Positions 18,915 to 28,012 are shown, counted from the first letter of the stretch. The stretch is 64,000 bases of DNA from Silvimonas soli (GCF_030035605.1 NZ_CP106736.1:3717001-3781000); one strand, 5' to 3'. Notes: generated by a model from the letters alone, not told the origin. A program made the numbers and translations.

Positions 18915-19823
18915 ATGCGATTGCTAGCGCTCAAAATTGATGTCGATACCTATCGTGGCACCCGAATCGGTGTGCCGCGCCTTGTAGATGCGCTGCAGCG
19001 GCATCAAGCCAACGCCACCTTTTTATGGAGTCTGGGGCCGGATCATACGGGTCGGGCGATCAAGCGGGTGTTTCGTCCCGGTTTTATGAAAAAAGTCTCG
19101 CGCACCTCGGTGGTCGAGCACTACGGTATCAAGACCCTGCTGTACGGCACGCTGTTGCCGGGGCCGGATATCGGCAAGCGCTGTGCTGAGCTGATGCGCG
19201 GTGTGGCGGCGGCGGGTTTCGAGAACGGCATTCACACTTGGGACCACATCCGCTGGCAAGACGGCGTGGCCAGTGCCGAGGCAGACTGGACTCGCGCCGA
19301 GATGAATCTGGCTGCAGAGCGTTACAAAACCGTGTTTGGCGAACCAGCCAGAACCCACGGCGCTGCGGGCTGGCAAATGAACGAACACGCCTATCGCTAT
19401 GAACAGCAACTGGGTTTGCGTTATGCAGCCGATACGCGCGGTACCCATCCGTTCTGGCCCGTAGTGAAGGGCGAACTGGTGCGTTGCGCCCAATTGCCGG
19501 GGACTTTGCCGACGCTGGATGAACTGATTGGGCTGGATGGCCTGACTGCAGACAACGTTCATGAACACATCTTGCGGCTGACTGAACAAGAACAGCCGTA
19601 TGGCCACGTGTTTACCCTGCACGCCGAACTGGAAGGCATGAAGTTGCTGCCGGTGTTTGAACGCTTGCTCGAAGGCTGGACTGCCCAGGGTTACAAGCTG
19701 GTGTCGTGCGGTGATCTGTACGACGCGCTTGATCCGGCCACCTTGCCATATCACCATGTCGAGATGGCGGAGATAGAAGGTCGCAGTGGCGTGTTGGCGA
19801 TACAGGGTGCGGTTTTTCCCTGA
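18915..19823 (+). CDS. arnD: ArnD-like polysaccharide deacetylase (formamido-arabinose-phosphoundecaprenol deformylase family)
   Basis: NodB-homology, metal-dependent carbohydrate deacetylase of 302 aa. It begins with ALKIDVDTYRGTRIGVPRL and has FLWSLGPDHTGR, GIHTWDHIRWQ and a late HAELEGMKLLPVF, all of which fit ArnD. In the Arn pathway this enzyme deformylates undecaprenyl-phosphate 4-formamido-4-deoxy-arabinose before its transfer to lipid A, which gives polymyxin resistance. No arnA, B, C or T is adjacent, so the rest of the pathway would have to be elsewhere. An SMR/EamA-type gene at 31.7 kb resembles ArnE/ArnF only loosely. Another sugar-lipid deacetylase role is possible. Confidence 0.8.
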   Translation: MRLLALKIDVDTYRGTRIGVPRLVDALQRHQANATFLWSLGPDHTGRAIKRVFRPGFMKKVSRTSVVEHYGIKTLLYGTLLPGPDIGKRCAELMRGVAAAGFENGIHTWDHIRWQDGVASAEADWTRAEMNLAAERYKTVFGEPARTHGAAGWQMNEHAYRYEQQLGLRYAADTRGTHPFWPVVKGELVRCAQLPGTLPTLDELIGLDGLTADNVHEHILRLTEQEQPYGHVFTLHAELEGMKLLPVFERLLEGWTAQGYKLVSCGDLYDALDPATLPYHHVEMAEIEGRSGVLAIQGAVFP

Positions 19824-19867
19824 TATCGAGGTGGCGCTACCCAGCCGCACCCTGATAACTGTTTGTT

Positions 19868-20407
19868 CTAGCGGCCAAATCCCGCCAGCACCCGATGCAA
19901 CACGCGATATTTCACGCCATCGGGTGTCGATACTGACTCGTACAAACTCAACTGGTTTGCATGCCAGATTACGGGTTGTGGCAGGCGCTCTGGCGGGCAG
20001 GTGGCTTTGCGCAATAGCGTGACGTGCGGGCTAAACGGCCGATCTTCAAAGTTGAAACCCGCTGTCCGTAAACCATGCCCCAGGCGCTGCGCCAATCCAT
20101 CCAGCGCGATATGGCGAGCGGGTAGTCCAAGCCATACCACTTGCGCTTGGGTGAAGAAGCCATACTGGTTGAGTTGTAAATCCAGCGGCATGAAGCCTGA
20201 TCGATCAATCAGCTGCGTCAGTTCTTCCAGTCGCGTGCGCGGTGTTTGCCCCAGAAATGCCAGCGTGAGATGCAGATTGCTGTCGGCGACCGGTTTGCCG
20301 CTCACACGCAAATGAATGACATCACGCGCCGCCGCCAGTTGCTTGCGCACGTCCGGCGGCGGGGTGAGGGCGATGAAGAGGCGGGCATGGGCGTCCATGC
20401 CCTGCAT
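19868..20407 (-). CDS. thpR: RNA 2',3'-cyclic phosphodiesterase (2H phosphoesterase, ThpR/LigT)
   Basis: 179 aa protein with the two HxT motifs that define the 2H superfamily: HLTLAFLG near residue 46 and HVTLLRK near residue 127. LigT/ThpR hydrolyses 2',3'-cyclic phosphate RNA ends and can ligate tRNA halves through 2'-5' bonds in vitro. The ATG at 20407 lies one base past the putA stop, so the gene is likely cotranscribed with putA; a second ATG three codons on is an alternative. The functional link with proline catabolism is unclear. Confidence 0.85.
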   Translation of the reverse strand: MQGMDAHARLFIALTPPPDVRKQLAAARDVIHLRVSGKPVADSNLHLTLAFLGQTPRTRLEELTQLIDRSGFMPLDLQLNQYGFFTQAQVVWLGLPARHIALDGLAQRLGHGLRTAGFNFEDRPFSPHVTLLRKATCPPERLPQPVIWHANQLSLYESVSTPDGVKYRVLHRVLAGFGR

Positions 20408-20408
20408 G

Positions 20409-23400
20409 TTAGCCGATCGTCATCAAGCTGGCGTTACCGCCCGCTGCCGCTGTATTGACCGACAAAGCACGCTCGATCAGCAGGCGCTCCAGCGCAAAGT
20501 GTTCGCCACCCGATGCCAGTCCTTGCACGCTGATAATCGGGCCGTCGCGCTGTGCCAGGGTTTCGCTCAAGACACGCAATTGATCAGAATCGCCATGATG
20601 CAACGCCGCGTCGATCTCCATTTCTGTAATGGCTTGCGTGGCAGGGACCAGAGTGATGCGCGCTTGCACTGGCTTGGGTAGTTGCTGCACCAGGCGAGTA
20701 GCGCTGTCGGTGGTCTGGATAACCGCCGTGGCACCCACCGCGAGTACGGCAGCGATTTGCCTTAGCAGATTGCCGGCATTGCTATCGAGCCCGCTGACGC
20801 AAAGTACGCGTTCACGTGGCAACAGGGTATAGGTATTGCGCTCTCCGGTCGGGCCAGACAGCGTCACGGCAGCGCCGATCACGGTAGCGGCCAGCAGTTT
20901 GTCACACAGCAGCGCCAGTTCCGGCGCGTGGCTCTGCGCCCAGCCATGCAACGCGTTAAACGGTGCGAGCAATTGCTCGCGGGCCGGTGTACTGAGCATG
21001 GTTTCGCTGCTATCAGTCTGGCGCAGGTTCTGACGCAGTGCGGTTTGCGGGCAGACGGCCAGCAAGCGCTGCAGATAGAGCGGGCCGCCCGCCTTAGGGC
21101 CGGTGCCCGACAATCCTTCACCACCAAATGGCTGAACGCCGACCACCGCGCCAACAATATTGCGGTTCACATACAGATTGCCAACGCGAGCGCGTTCAAC
21201 AATGTGTGCGATGGTTTCATCAATGCGCGTGTGGATGCCCAGCGTCAGGCCATAACCGGTCGCGTTGATCTGGTTGAGCAGTTGATCCAGCCCTTGATTG
21301 TCCGCCGTGCGTTGCCAACGCACCACGTGCAATACCGGGCCAAATACCTCTCGTTCCAGCTCATCAATGCTGGCCAGTTCAATGACCGTGGGTGGCACAA
21401 AAGTGCCATTACGGCAGGACTCGGGCTCGCTGACCTGATGGACTTTTCTGCCCTTGGCATAAAACGCGTCGATATGGGCCTGGATACCAGCTTGCGCTTC
21501 GTCATCAATCACCGGCCCGACATCGGTGGTGAGCCGGTCCGGGTTGCCCAAAGTCAGCTCGGCCATGCCACCTTTAAGCATGGTCAGTACGCGGTCGGCG
21601 ATGTCTTCTTGCAGGCAAAGAACGCGCAGCGCAGAACAACGCTGCCCGGCGCTATCAAATGCGGACGACAGTACATCTGCGACCACTTGCTCGGCCAGGG
21701 CCGATGAATCGACGATCATTGCGTTCTGGCCGCCGGTTTCGGCAATCAGCGGAATCGGCGAGCCGTTGGCATCGAGCCTGCCGGCCAGCGCCCGCTGCAG
21801 AATCCGCGCTACCTCGGTAGAACCGGTAAACATCACGCCTTTGACGCGAGCATCGTTGACCAAAGCAGCGCCGACCGTTTCGCCGCGACCGGGCAACAGT
21901 TGCACCGCACCAGCCGGAATCCCCGCTTCACGCAGAATCTGGATCGCCTGCGCGGCAATCAGCGGCGTCTGTTCCGCTGGTTTGGCCAGTACCGGGTTAC
22001 CAGCGGCCAATGCTGCGCTGACCTGACCGGTGAAGATCGCCAGCGGGAAGTTCCACGGGCTGATGCACGCCACGGGGCCCAGCGGGCGATGGGTGTCGTT
22101 GGAAAAGCCGCTGCGAATCTGGCTGGCGTAATAGCGCAGGAAATCCACGGCTTCGCGTACCTCGGCAATGGCGTTCGGAAGTGACTTGCCCGCTTCGCGC
22201 ACGATCAGCCCCATCAGTTGCTGCGTGCGGCCTTCCATCAAATCGGCGGCGCGCTCCAGCAAGGCGGCACGGCTCTGCGGCTGGGTGGCTTGCCAGATTG
22301 GCGCTTCACGTACCGCCGCCTGCAAGGCCAGATCGACATCATCAACGCTGGCTTCGATCACATGCCCGACCACGTCGTGATGGTCCGCCGGGTTCAGCAC
22401 AGCAACGCCGCCACTGGCTGGCGGTGTTACCCCATCAATCAGCGGCGTCGCCTGCCAGGGGGTGGCGCCGCTCGATAGCAATGCGGCAGACAACGAAGCC
22501 AGCCGTTGTTCATTGGATAAATCCAGCCCGGCCGAATTGGCACGCGCCGCGCCATACAAAGCAACGGGAAGGGGAATGCGCGGGTGGGGGAGTCCCAACT
22601 CACCTTCGCTGGCGTGCATCGCCTCAACGGTCGCAACCGGATCAGCGACCAGTTCGGCCAGCGAGATCGACTCATCGCCAATGCGGTTTACAAACGAGGT
22701 GTTGGCGCCGTTTTCCAGCAGGCGACGTACCAGGTATGCCAGCAGCGTTTCGTGGGTGCCGACCGGCGCGTAAATGCGGCAAGGGCGATTGAGTTTGCCG
22801 TCGCCCAACTTGCCAACCACGTGTTCATACAGCGGTTCACCCATGCCATGCAGGCACTGGAATTCGTACTGGCCTGGATAATAATTGTGGCCCGCCAGAT
22901 GATAAATCGCCGCCAGCGTATGACCGTTGTGCGTGGCAAATTGCGGGTAGACGGCTTCTGGCGCGTGCAGCAGTTTGCGGGCGCAGGCCAGATAGGACAC
23001 ATCGGTATAAACCTTGCGGGTATAGACCGGATAACCTTCCAGCCCGTCTACCTGGGCGCGCTTGATCTCGCTATCCCAGTAAGCGCCTTTGACCAGTCGG
23101 ATCATCAAGCGGTGACGGCTGCGACGGGCCAGATCAATCACATAATCAAGGACATACGGGCAGCGTTTCTGATAGGCCTGCACCACAAAGCCGATGCCGT
23201 TCCAGCCAGCCAGTTCGGGTTCGAAACACAAACGTTCCAGCAGATCGAGCGAAATTTCCAGGCGGTCAGCTTCTTCGGCATCAATGTTGATGCCTATATC
23301 AAACTGGCGTGCCAACACGGTCAGCGATTTGAGGCGCGGATAGAGTTCGCTCATCATGCGGTCATGTTGAGCGCGGCTGTAGCGCGGGTGCAGGGCCGAC

Positions 23401-24389
23401 AATTTGATCGAAATGCCCGGCCCCTCATAAATGCCGCGACCTTGCGAGGCTTGGCCGATGGCGCGGATGGCTTGTTCATATGAAGCCAGATAACGCTGGG
23501 CATCGGCCTCGGTCATCGCCGCTTCACCCAACATGTCGTATGAATAGCGGAACCCTTCGGCTTCGAACTTGCGGGCATTGGCCAACGCCTCGGAGATCGT
23601 CTCGCCGGTGACAAACTGCTCACCCATCAAGCGCATGGCCATGTCCACGCCTTTGCGTACCAGTGGCTCACCACCTTTGCCGATAATGCGGGTGAGTGCG
23701 CTGGAAAGGCCGGATTCGGTGTGCGTGGCGACCAGCTTGCCGGTCAGCAACAAGCCCCAGGTGGCCGCGTTTACAAACAGCGACGGGCTTTGGCCCACGT
23801 GGGAATGCCAATTGCCCCGGGCGATCTTGTCGCGAATCAGTGCATCGCGCGTGGCTTTATCTGGAATGCGCAGCAGCGCTTCAGCCAGACACATCAGCGC
23901 CACGCCTTCTTGCGAAGACAGCGAGAACTCCTGAATCAAACCTTGAACCAGTCCTTCACGACCCGTGCCGACTTTCTGGTTGCGCAACTTGCTGGCCAGA
24001 TCGGTGGCCAGCTGTTGTGTGCTGGCTGCCAGAGTGGCGGGCAAGCGGGCTTGTTCCAGCAAGGCAGGCAGACATTCACTTTCCGGGCGGCGGTAGGCGG
24101 CGGTGATGGCGGCGCGCAAGACGGACTGCGGTTGCACGCTTTGCGCGAACTCCAGAAAGGGTTGCGCTGCGCTGTGCTCGTCGGGTGCAACCTCGCTGTG
24201 AGCGGATGGATGGTGTTCATCATGCAGCCCGGGCGCGATGAACGACTGACCGCGTTCGATCTGGTCAAGCGCGGTAAAAATGGCCTGCTTGATCAGCCAG
24301 TGCGGGGTGCGATCCAGCTTGTGCGCGGCTTGTTTAAGGCGCTCGCGCGTGGCTTCGTCGAGTTTTACGCCAAGGGTAGTGGTGCTCAT
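20409..24389 (-). CDS. putA: Trifunctional PutA: proline dehydrogenase, glutamate semialdehyde dehydrogenase and DNA-binding repressor
   Basis: Oxidises proline to glutamate in two steps: a FAD-dependent proline dehydrogenase barrel (about 80-560), then an NAD-dependent aldehyde dehydrogenase (about 640-1110, catalytic Cys in FDSAGQRCSALR). The first 50 residues form a ribbon-helix-helix (TTTLGVKLDEATRERLKQAA, then HWLIKQAIFTALDQIERG), so this is the trifunctional type that represses its own gene when proline is scarce. The C-terminal ~200 residues are the domain typical of long PutAs. I chose ATG 24389 (AGGAAG upstream); an in-frame start 6 codons earlier is possible. Matching GTTGCA operators lie at 24.45-24.50 kb. 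No putP is adjacent. Confidence 0.95.
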   Translation of the reverse strand: MSTTTLGVKLDEATRERLKQAAHKLDRTPHWLIKQAIFTALDQIERGQSFIAPGLHDEHHPSAHSEVAPDEHSAAQPFLEFAQSVQPQSVLRAAITAAYRRPESECLPALLEQARLPATLAASTQQLATDLASKLRNQKVGTGREGLVQGLIQEFSLSSQEGVALMCLAEALLRIPDKATRDALIRDKIARGNWHSHVGQSPSLFVNAATWGLLLTGKLVATHTESGLSSALTRIIGKGGEPLVRKGVDMAMRLMGEQFVTGETISEALANARKFEAEGFRYSYDMLGEAAMTEADAQRYLASYEQAIRAIGQASQGRGIYEGPGISIKLSALHPRYSRAQHDRMMSELYPRLKSLTVLARQFDIGINIDAEEADRLEISLDLLERLCFEPELAGWNGIGFVVQAYQKRCPYVLDYVIDLARRSRHRLMIRLVKGAYWDSEIKRAQVDGLEGYPVYTRKVYTDVSYLACARKLLHAPEAVYPQFATHNGHTLAAIYHLAGHNYYPGQYEFQCLHGMGEPLYEHVVGKLGDGKLNRPCRIYAPVGTHETLLAYLVRRLLENGANTSFVNRIGDESISLAELVADPVATVEAMHASEGELGLPHPRIPLPVALYGAARANSAGLDLSNEQRLASLSAALLSSGATPWQATPLIDGVTPPASGGVAVLNPADHHDVVGHVIEASVDDVDLALQAAVREAPIWQATQPQSRAALLERAADLMEGRTQQLMGLIVREAGKSLPNAIAEVREAVDFLRYYASQIRSGFSNDTHRPLGPVACISPWNFPLAIFTGQVSAALAAGNPVLAKPAEQTPLIAAQAIQILREAGIPAGAVQLLPGRGETVGAALVNDARVKGVMFTGSTEVARILQRALAGRLDANGSPIPLIAETGGQNAMIVDSSALAEQVVADVLSSAFDSAGQRCSALRVLCLQEDIADRVLTMLKGGMAELTLGNPDRLTTDVGPVIDDEAQAGIQAHIDAFYAKGRKVHQVSEPESCRNGTFVPPTVIELASIDELEREVFGPVLHVVRWQRTADNQGLDQLLNQINATGYGLTLGIHTRIDETIAHIVERARVGNLYVNRNIVGAVVGVQPFGGEGLSGTGPKAGGPLYLQRLLAVCPQTALRQNLRQTDSSETMLSTPAREQLLAPFNALHGWAQSHAPELALLCDKLLAATVIGAAVTLSGPTGERNTYTLLPRERVLCVSGLDSNAGNLLRQIAAVLAVGATAVIQTTDSATRLVQQLPKPVQARITLVPATQAITEMEIDAALHHGDSDQLRVLSETLAQRDGPIISVQGLASGGEHFALERLLIERALSVNTAAAGGNASLMTIG

Positions 24390-24451
24390 GGTGCGCTTCC
24401 TGATCAAGGCTGGTTGGCATTATTACCAAGGATTCTGCGCGCAGCTTAAGC

Positions 24452-24497
24452 AAGGTGCAACCGGTAAGCAATTGCGGTTGCACCTTATGGTGCAACC
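24452..24497. promoter_or_regulatory. PutA operator cluster (three GTTGCA half-sites)
   Basis: A perfect 12-bp inverted repeat, AAGGTGCAACCG (24452-24463) and CGGTTGCACCTT (24475-24486), has an 11-base spacer, and a third GGTGCAACC copy follows at 24489-24497. E. coli PutA's ribbon-helix-helix domain is known to recognise GTTGCA; all three copies contain that hexamer in one orientation or the other. The cluster lies 63-108 bases upstream of the putA start, so autorepression by the encoded PutA is very likely. Confidence 0.8.
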
Positions 24498-24581
24498 CAT
24501 GGCGGAGGTGTGCCAGTGAGCGTCGAGGGGAACGCGAAGTCAAGGGAGATGTGAGGCGGCCGGAGTGCTGCCCTGGTATAC

Positions 24582-25385
24582 TCAAACGTGATTGGTGCGC
24601 AGCAGGAAGTCTGCGGTGACCAAGCCGGCATCCCAGGTAAACCGGGTCAGGTTGGCGACAATGGCTGAGGCGTCGAGCAGTTGAAAACCTGCTACTTCAC
24701 CGTCGGTATTGTGCGGGGTGAAACCGTCAGGTACCGCCAGATCGTAGCAGTACAGGATTTCGTCATGCGTGCCGTCAATTTCGTTGCGGCAGGTGCGAAT
24801 CTCGCTAGTGGCGATGGCGGTGCTGGCCAGGGCGGCAGGCACGCCAGCTTCTTCCCACAATTCTCGAACGGCGCATTCAAAGGCGTTCTCGCCCGCAGAC
24901 ATGCCGCCCGCAGCGATGTTGTCCAGCCGGTCAGGGTCCACCGCTTTGCTGGCAGCGCGCTGGCCTATCCACAACTGGCCATCGGCCCGCCAGCCGTTGA
25001 TATGCACCGCCAGACTGGTCATGCCAAAGCGCCGGAATGCGCCGCGCTCCAGTTGAAACAACGGTTGGGCAACGTCGGGGGTGCCGTCGCTAGCGGGGGC
25101 GAGCACGGTGTAAAGCTCGTCGCGCCAACCTTTGATCAAGCCATTGGCGCGCATGGCCACTGCCGCGTCGGTCAGCACTGCGCTAGCCATTGCCGGATCG
25201 GCAGCACTCACCAGCAAGCGCTGTTCAGCCACGACAAAGGCCGGGGAGTGCGCTTGCAAAAACGTGACCGTTTGCGGTTCGACCCAACCCAGATCCAGCC
25301 CCAATACCTGCAAACGCAGCAAGCCAGCCGGATTAAATCGTGGCTGCGTGGCCAGATAGCTTTCGAGGTGTGCGCGTAACGACAT
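24582..25385 (-). CDS. Nudix hydrolase with N-terminal DUF4743
   Basis: 267 aa. The C-terminal half has an exact Nudix box (G-x5-E-x7-REL-x-EEAG-V), read in GGMSAGENAFECAVRELWEE followed by AGV. The N-terminal ~120 residues match DUF4743, found in Nudix enzymes related to yeast YJR142W and plant TPK-linked Nudix proteins, which hydrolyse damaged thiamine diphosphates. That substrate is inferred from the family. The start codon overlaps the stop of the upstream GntR gene (TGATG), so the two are translationally coupled. Confidence 0.82.
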   Translation of the reverse strand: MSLRAHLESYLATQPRFNPAGLLRLQVLGLDLGWVEPQTVTFLQAHSPAFVVAEQRLLVSAADPAMASAVLTDAAVAMRANGLIKGWRDELYTVLAPASDGTPDVAQPLFQLERGAFRRFGMTSLAVHINGWRADGQLWIGQRAASKAVDPDRLDNIAAGGMSAGENAFECAVRELWEEAGVPAALASTAIATSEIRTCRNEIDGTHDEILYCYDLAVPDGFTPHNTDGEVAGFQLLDASAIVANLTRFTWDAGLVTADFLLRTNHV

Positions 25386-26116
25386 CAGATGGCTTCAGGT
25401 TCAAACAGCAGTTGCACCGCATCACCGGCAAATCGGGTGATGCCGTATTCGATGGGTACGCCCCCGGCGTCGACGTACACGCTCTCAACATACAAAATCG
25501 GCTGGCTCTTGGGTTGCCCCAATTGCTGTGCGCATTCAGCCTCTGGCAGGCGTGTGCTGATGCGACTGAGCTTGCGGCTGTATTCGGTAATATCCATCTG
25601 GCCCAGTGCGGTGGCAACTGAACCACAGGCTTTGTAGATGACATCGAAGCCGTGAAAGCGCGGCAGCGGAAAATACTGGGTGCATACGCCAATAACGCGG
25701 CCATCGACCACGTCCAGCGCGTCTACCTGCAACACCGGCGTGCCCGCAGCAACCTGCAACATGGCGCAAACTTCATCGCGTGGCACCGCTTCGCGTGAGC
25801 GTTGTACCTGGCTGGTGCCAGCCAGGTGCTGTTTTTCCAGACTGTGCGAAAAACGACTGCGTTTGCCCAGTTTGTAGTCGATGAACTCTTCCTGCACAAA
25901 CGTGCCACGGCCTTGTTCGATCCGCACCAAGCCACGCGCTTCCAGTGCCTGCACGGCACGGCGGATGGTGTGGCGATTCACGCCGAAGCGCGCGGCCAGA
26001 TCGGTTTCGTTAGGCAGGCGTTCACGCAACAACTTGCGGGAGATTTCCCCCGCCAGCGTTTCTTCAATCTGCCGCCACAACGAAATACCGGAACCGCGCT
26101 CTACAGTCATGTTCAT
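25385..26116 (-). CDS. GntR-family regulator, HutC/PhnF subfamily
   Basis: 243 aa. The N-terminal winged helix reads LWRQIEETLAGEISRKLL, then LPNETDLAARFGVNRHTIRR and LEARGLVRIEQGRGTFV; the C-terminal UTRA domain (about 95-240) binds small effectors. It looks most like PhnF, the phosphonate-operon regulator, but no phn or hut genes are present. ATG 26116 has AGGA 8 bases upstream; frames starting at 26152 or 26110 are less likely. Its only apparent partner is the coupled Nudix gene, so it may sense a phosphorylated compound linked to that enzyme. That is inference. Confidence 0.85.
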   Translation of the reverse strand: MNMTVERGSGISLWRQIEETLAGEISRKLLRERLPNETDLAARFGVNRHTIRRAVQALEARGLVRIEQGRGTFVQEEFIDYKLGKRSRFSHSLEKQHLAGTSQVQRSREAVPRDEVCAMLQVAAGTPVLQVDALDVVDGRVIGVCTQYFPLPRFHGFDVIYKACGSVATALGQMDITEYSRKLSRISTRLPEAECAQQLGQPKSQPILYVESVYVDAGGVPIEYGITRFAGDAVQLLFEPEAI

Positions 26117-26186
26117 CGTTATTGTCCTGAAAGAAATAGTGGCCAGAGCCACCGGCGATTGGACGTATCTTACCGGATGAATGTTT

Positions 26187-26196
26187 CGTCTAGATG
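26187..26196. promoter_or_regulatory. Possible HutC/PhnF-type operator
   Basis: CGTCTAGATG, containing the palindrome TCTAGA, lies 71 bases upstream of the GntR start. HutC-subfamily regulators commonly bind sites with a TNTAGACA-like core. The match is short and could be chance. Confidence 0.2.
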
Positions 26197-26348
26197 ATTA
26201 CACTACCGACCGATTGGTTTATTCGGCGCAGTGTTGCCACTAAGCCAGGATGGGCTGCTGGCTTTGCTGGATCGGGTGTTAACGACAGTCCTCCCGCAAG
26301 CTGGTTACTGAGATGAAACCGCGTCCACACAGGTCAGGACGATCGTTT

Positions 26349-27803
26349 TTAGCCAGCCGCTTGCCGCAAAAATCCAAACAAGACTTTCGAATCTGCATGC
26401 GCCACATTGAAGCGTAGCCACGGTGTGGCGCGCTGGTCGGGCCGAAACAGATAGCCGGGCGCCAGCAAAATGCCTTGCCGGGCGGCGGCGTCGGCCAGCC
26501 TTTGCATGTCGGTTTGTTCCGGCATGCCCGCCCATACAAACATCCCGCCAGTGGGGCGATGAAACAGCTGCAAGCCGCAACCGGTTAAGGCATCGCAGAC
26601 GCTTTGCTGAGCCTCGGCGAGCTTGCCGCGCAGGCGGGCCAGATGCGAGCGGTGATTACCCTCGACCAGCACAGCGTGCACCAGTTGTTCATTGATCTCG
26701 GATGTCGTGAGCCCTTGCGCCATCTTGGCGAACACCAGTTTTTCTGCCAGCCCCGCATGACAGGCGATAAACCCCACGCGCAGGCTGGGCGAGATGGTCT
26801 TGGAAAAACTGCCGATATGGATCACCCGCTGCAACTGGTCCAGGCTGGCCATGCTGTGTGCGGCGGCGGGTTGCAGATCGGCAAAGATATCGTCTTCGAC
26901 CACCAGAAAATCAAACTGGCTCGCCAATTGCAGAATGCGAAAAGCGGTGGCGGGTGAACAACTGGCTCCCGTCGGGTTTTGTAGATTGGTGTTGGTAAAA
27001 AACGCTTTGGGTCGATGACGTTCTGCCGCCAGCGTCAGCGCCTCGGTATTGGGCCCTTGCGGCGTAAATTCGATACCGACAATGTTCACGCCCATTTGCC
27101 GCAAAGTAGGCAGCAGATTGCAATAGCCGGGGTCATCCACCAATACGGTATCGCCGGGCTGCAACAATACGCGGGCGACCAGATCCAGCGCGTGGCTGGC
27201 ACCGTGGGTGAGGATGATCTGCTCCGGCGCGCCGTCAATATTGCGCGCGGCCAGTTGTGTCTGGATTTGCTGACGTAGCGGCGTGTAGCCATAGGCATGA
27301 CCGTAGCGGGCAAATGCGCCAGGCTGGCGGCGGGCCAGCGTAGCCAGGCCGTGTTTGATGCCGTCGGTAAACAACAAGCTGTCGGGTAGCCAGCCACTGC
27401 CGGGTTTGACGGTGAGTGAGTCATCGCCGTACACGCGCTGCAGAAGCAATAACGAATCAATCGATAACGGTGTTTGCGCCGGTTTGGTCGTAGTTTTGGC
27501 GACCGGTTTGCTTTGCACAAAATAGCCGCTCGCACGCCGGGCCTCGACATAGCCTTCTGCCACCAGCCGGTTGTAGGCGTTGGTTGCGGTGAGCGTGCTG
27601 ATATTGCAATCCTTGGCCAGCGTGCGCACCGAAGGCAAACGAGTGCCCGGCTGCCACAAGCCGCGATCAATCTGGCTGGCAATGGCGTCGTGTAATTGCG
27701 TTACCAAAGGCGTAGCACTGGCCGGATCAATATGAATGGGCAAAGCGGCGGGGTGGCTGGCGGGCATGGCAGCAGGCTCGTGGCGGGTTATTGCCGCAAT
27801 CAT
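26349..27803 (-). CDS. MocR-family (GntR-aminotransferase) transcriptional regulator
   Basis: A GntR winged helix (QLHDAIASQIDRGLWQPGTR, then LPSVRTLAKDCNISTLTATN) is joined by a linker to a fold-type I aminotransferase domain with the PLP lysine in GSFSKTISPSLRVGF. MocR proteins use bound PLP to sense amines or amino acids and usually act on a divergent gene. The divergent neighbour is a beta-alanine:pyruvate aminotransferase, so beta-alanine or a related omega-amino acid is the likely effector. From ATG 27803 it is 484 aa, normal for the family; ATG 27767 is an alternative and neither has a good Shine-Dalgarno site. Confidence 0.85.
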   Translation of the reverse strand: MIAAITRHEPAAMPASHPAALPIHIDPASATPLVTQLHDAIASQIDRGLWQPGTRLPSVRTLAKDCNISTLTATNAYNRLVAEGYVEARRASGYFVQSKPVAKTTTKPAQTPLSIDSLLLLQRVYGDDSLTVKPGSGWLPDSLLFTDGIKHGLATLARRQPGAFARYGHAYGYTPLRQQIQTQLAARNIDGAPEQIILTHGASHALDLVARVLLQPGDTVLVDDPGYCNLLPTLRQMGVNIVGIEFTPQGPNTEALTLAAERHRPKAFFTNTNLQNPTGASCSPATAFRILQLASQFDFLVVEDDIFADLQPAAAHSMASLDQLQRVIHIGSFSKTISPSLRVGFIACHAGLAEKLVFAKMAQGLTTSEINEQLVHAVLVEGNHRSHLARLRGKLAEAQQSVCDALTGCGLQLFHRPTGGMFVWAGMPEQTDMQRLADAAARQGILLAPGYLFRPDQRATPWLRFNVAHADSKVLFGFLRQAAG

Positions 27804-27946
27804 ATACCGTGTATATACAGTGCGGCGAGTTCTGTTGCCGATGCAGGAAGGCCTTGATTTATCTGGCCGCAGGGGCGAAAAAGGCGACTGTAGCGGTAGC
27901 GGGATATAGACAGTCTTAGCGTGAACTTGGATATCTGTATATATAC
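27803..27946. promoter_or_regulatory. TATATAC repeats between the MocR gene and the aminotransferase gene
   Basis: ATATAC occurs twice in direct orientation at 27803-27808 and 27813-27818, the second inside the palindrome TGTATATACA (27810-27819). A related CTGTATATATACG lies at 27935-27947 in the same divergent intergenic region. MocR regulators often bind direct repeats in such regions, so these are candidate sites for the adjacent regulator. They could instead be part of AT-rich promoter elements. Confidence 0.4.
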
Positions 27947-28012
27947 GTTGGTGCTCGAGTTGCATACATTGGCTAGCATATTTACATCACCCCCGTTGCA
28001 CCTGGAGCCCAC

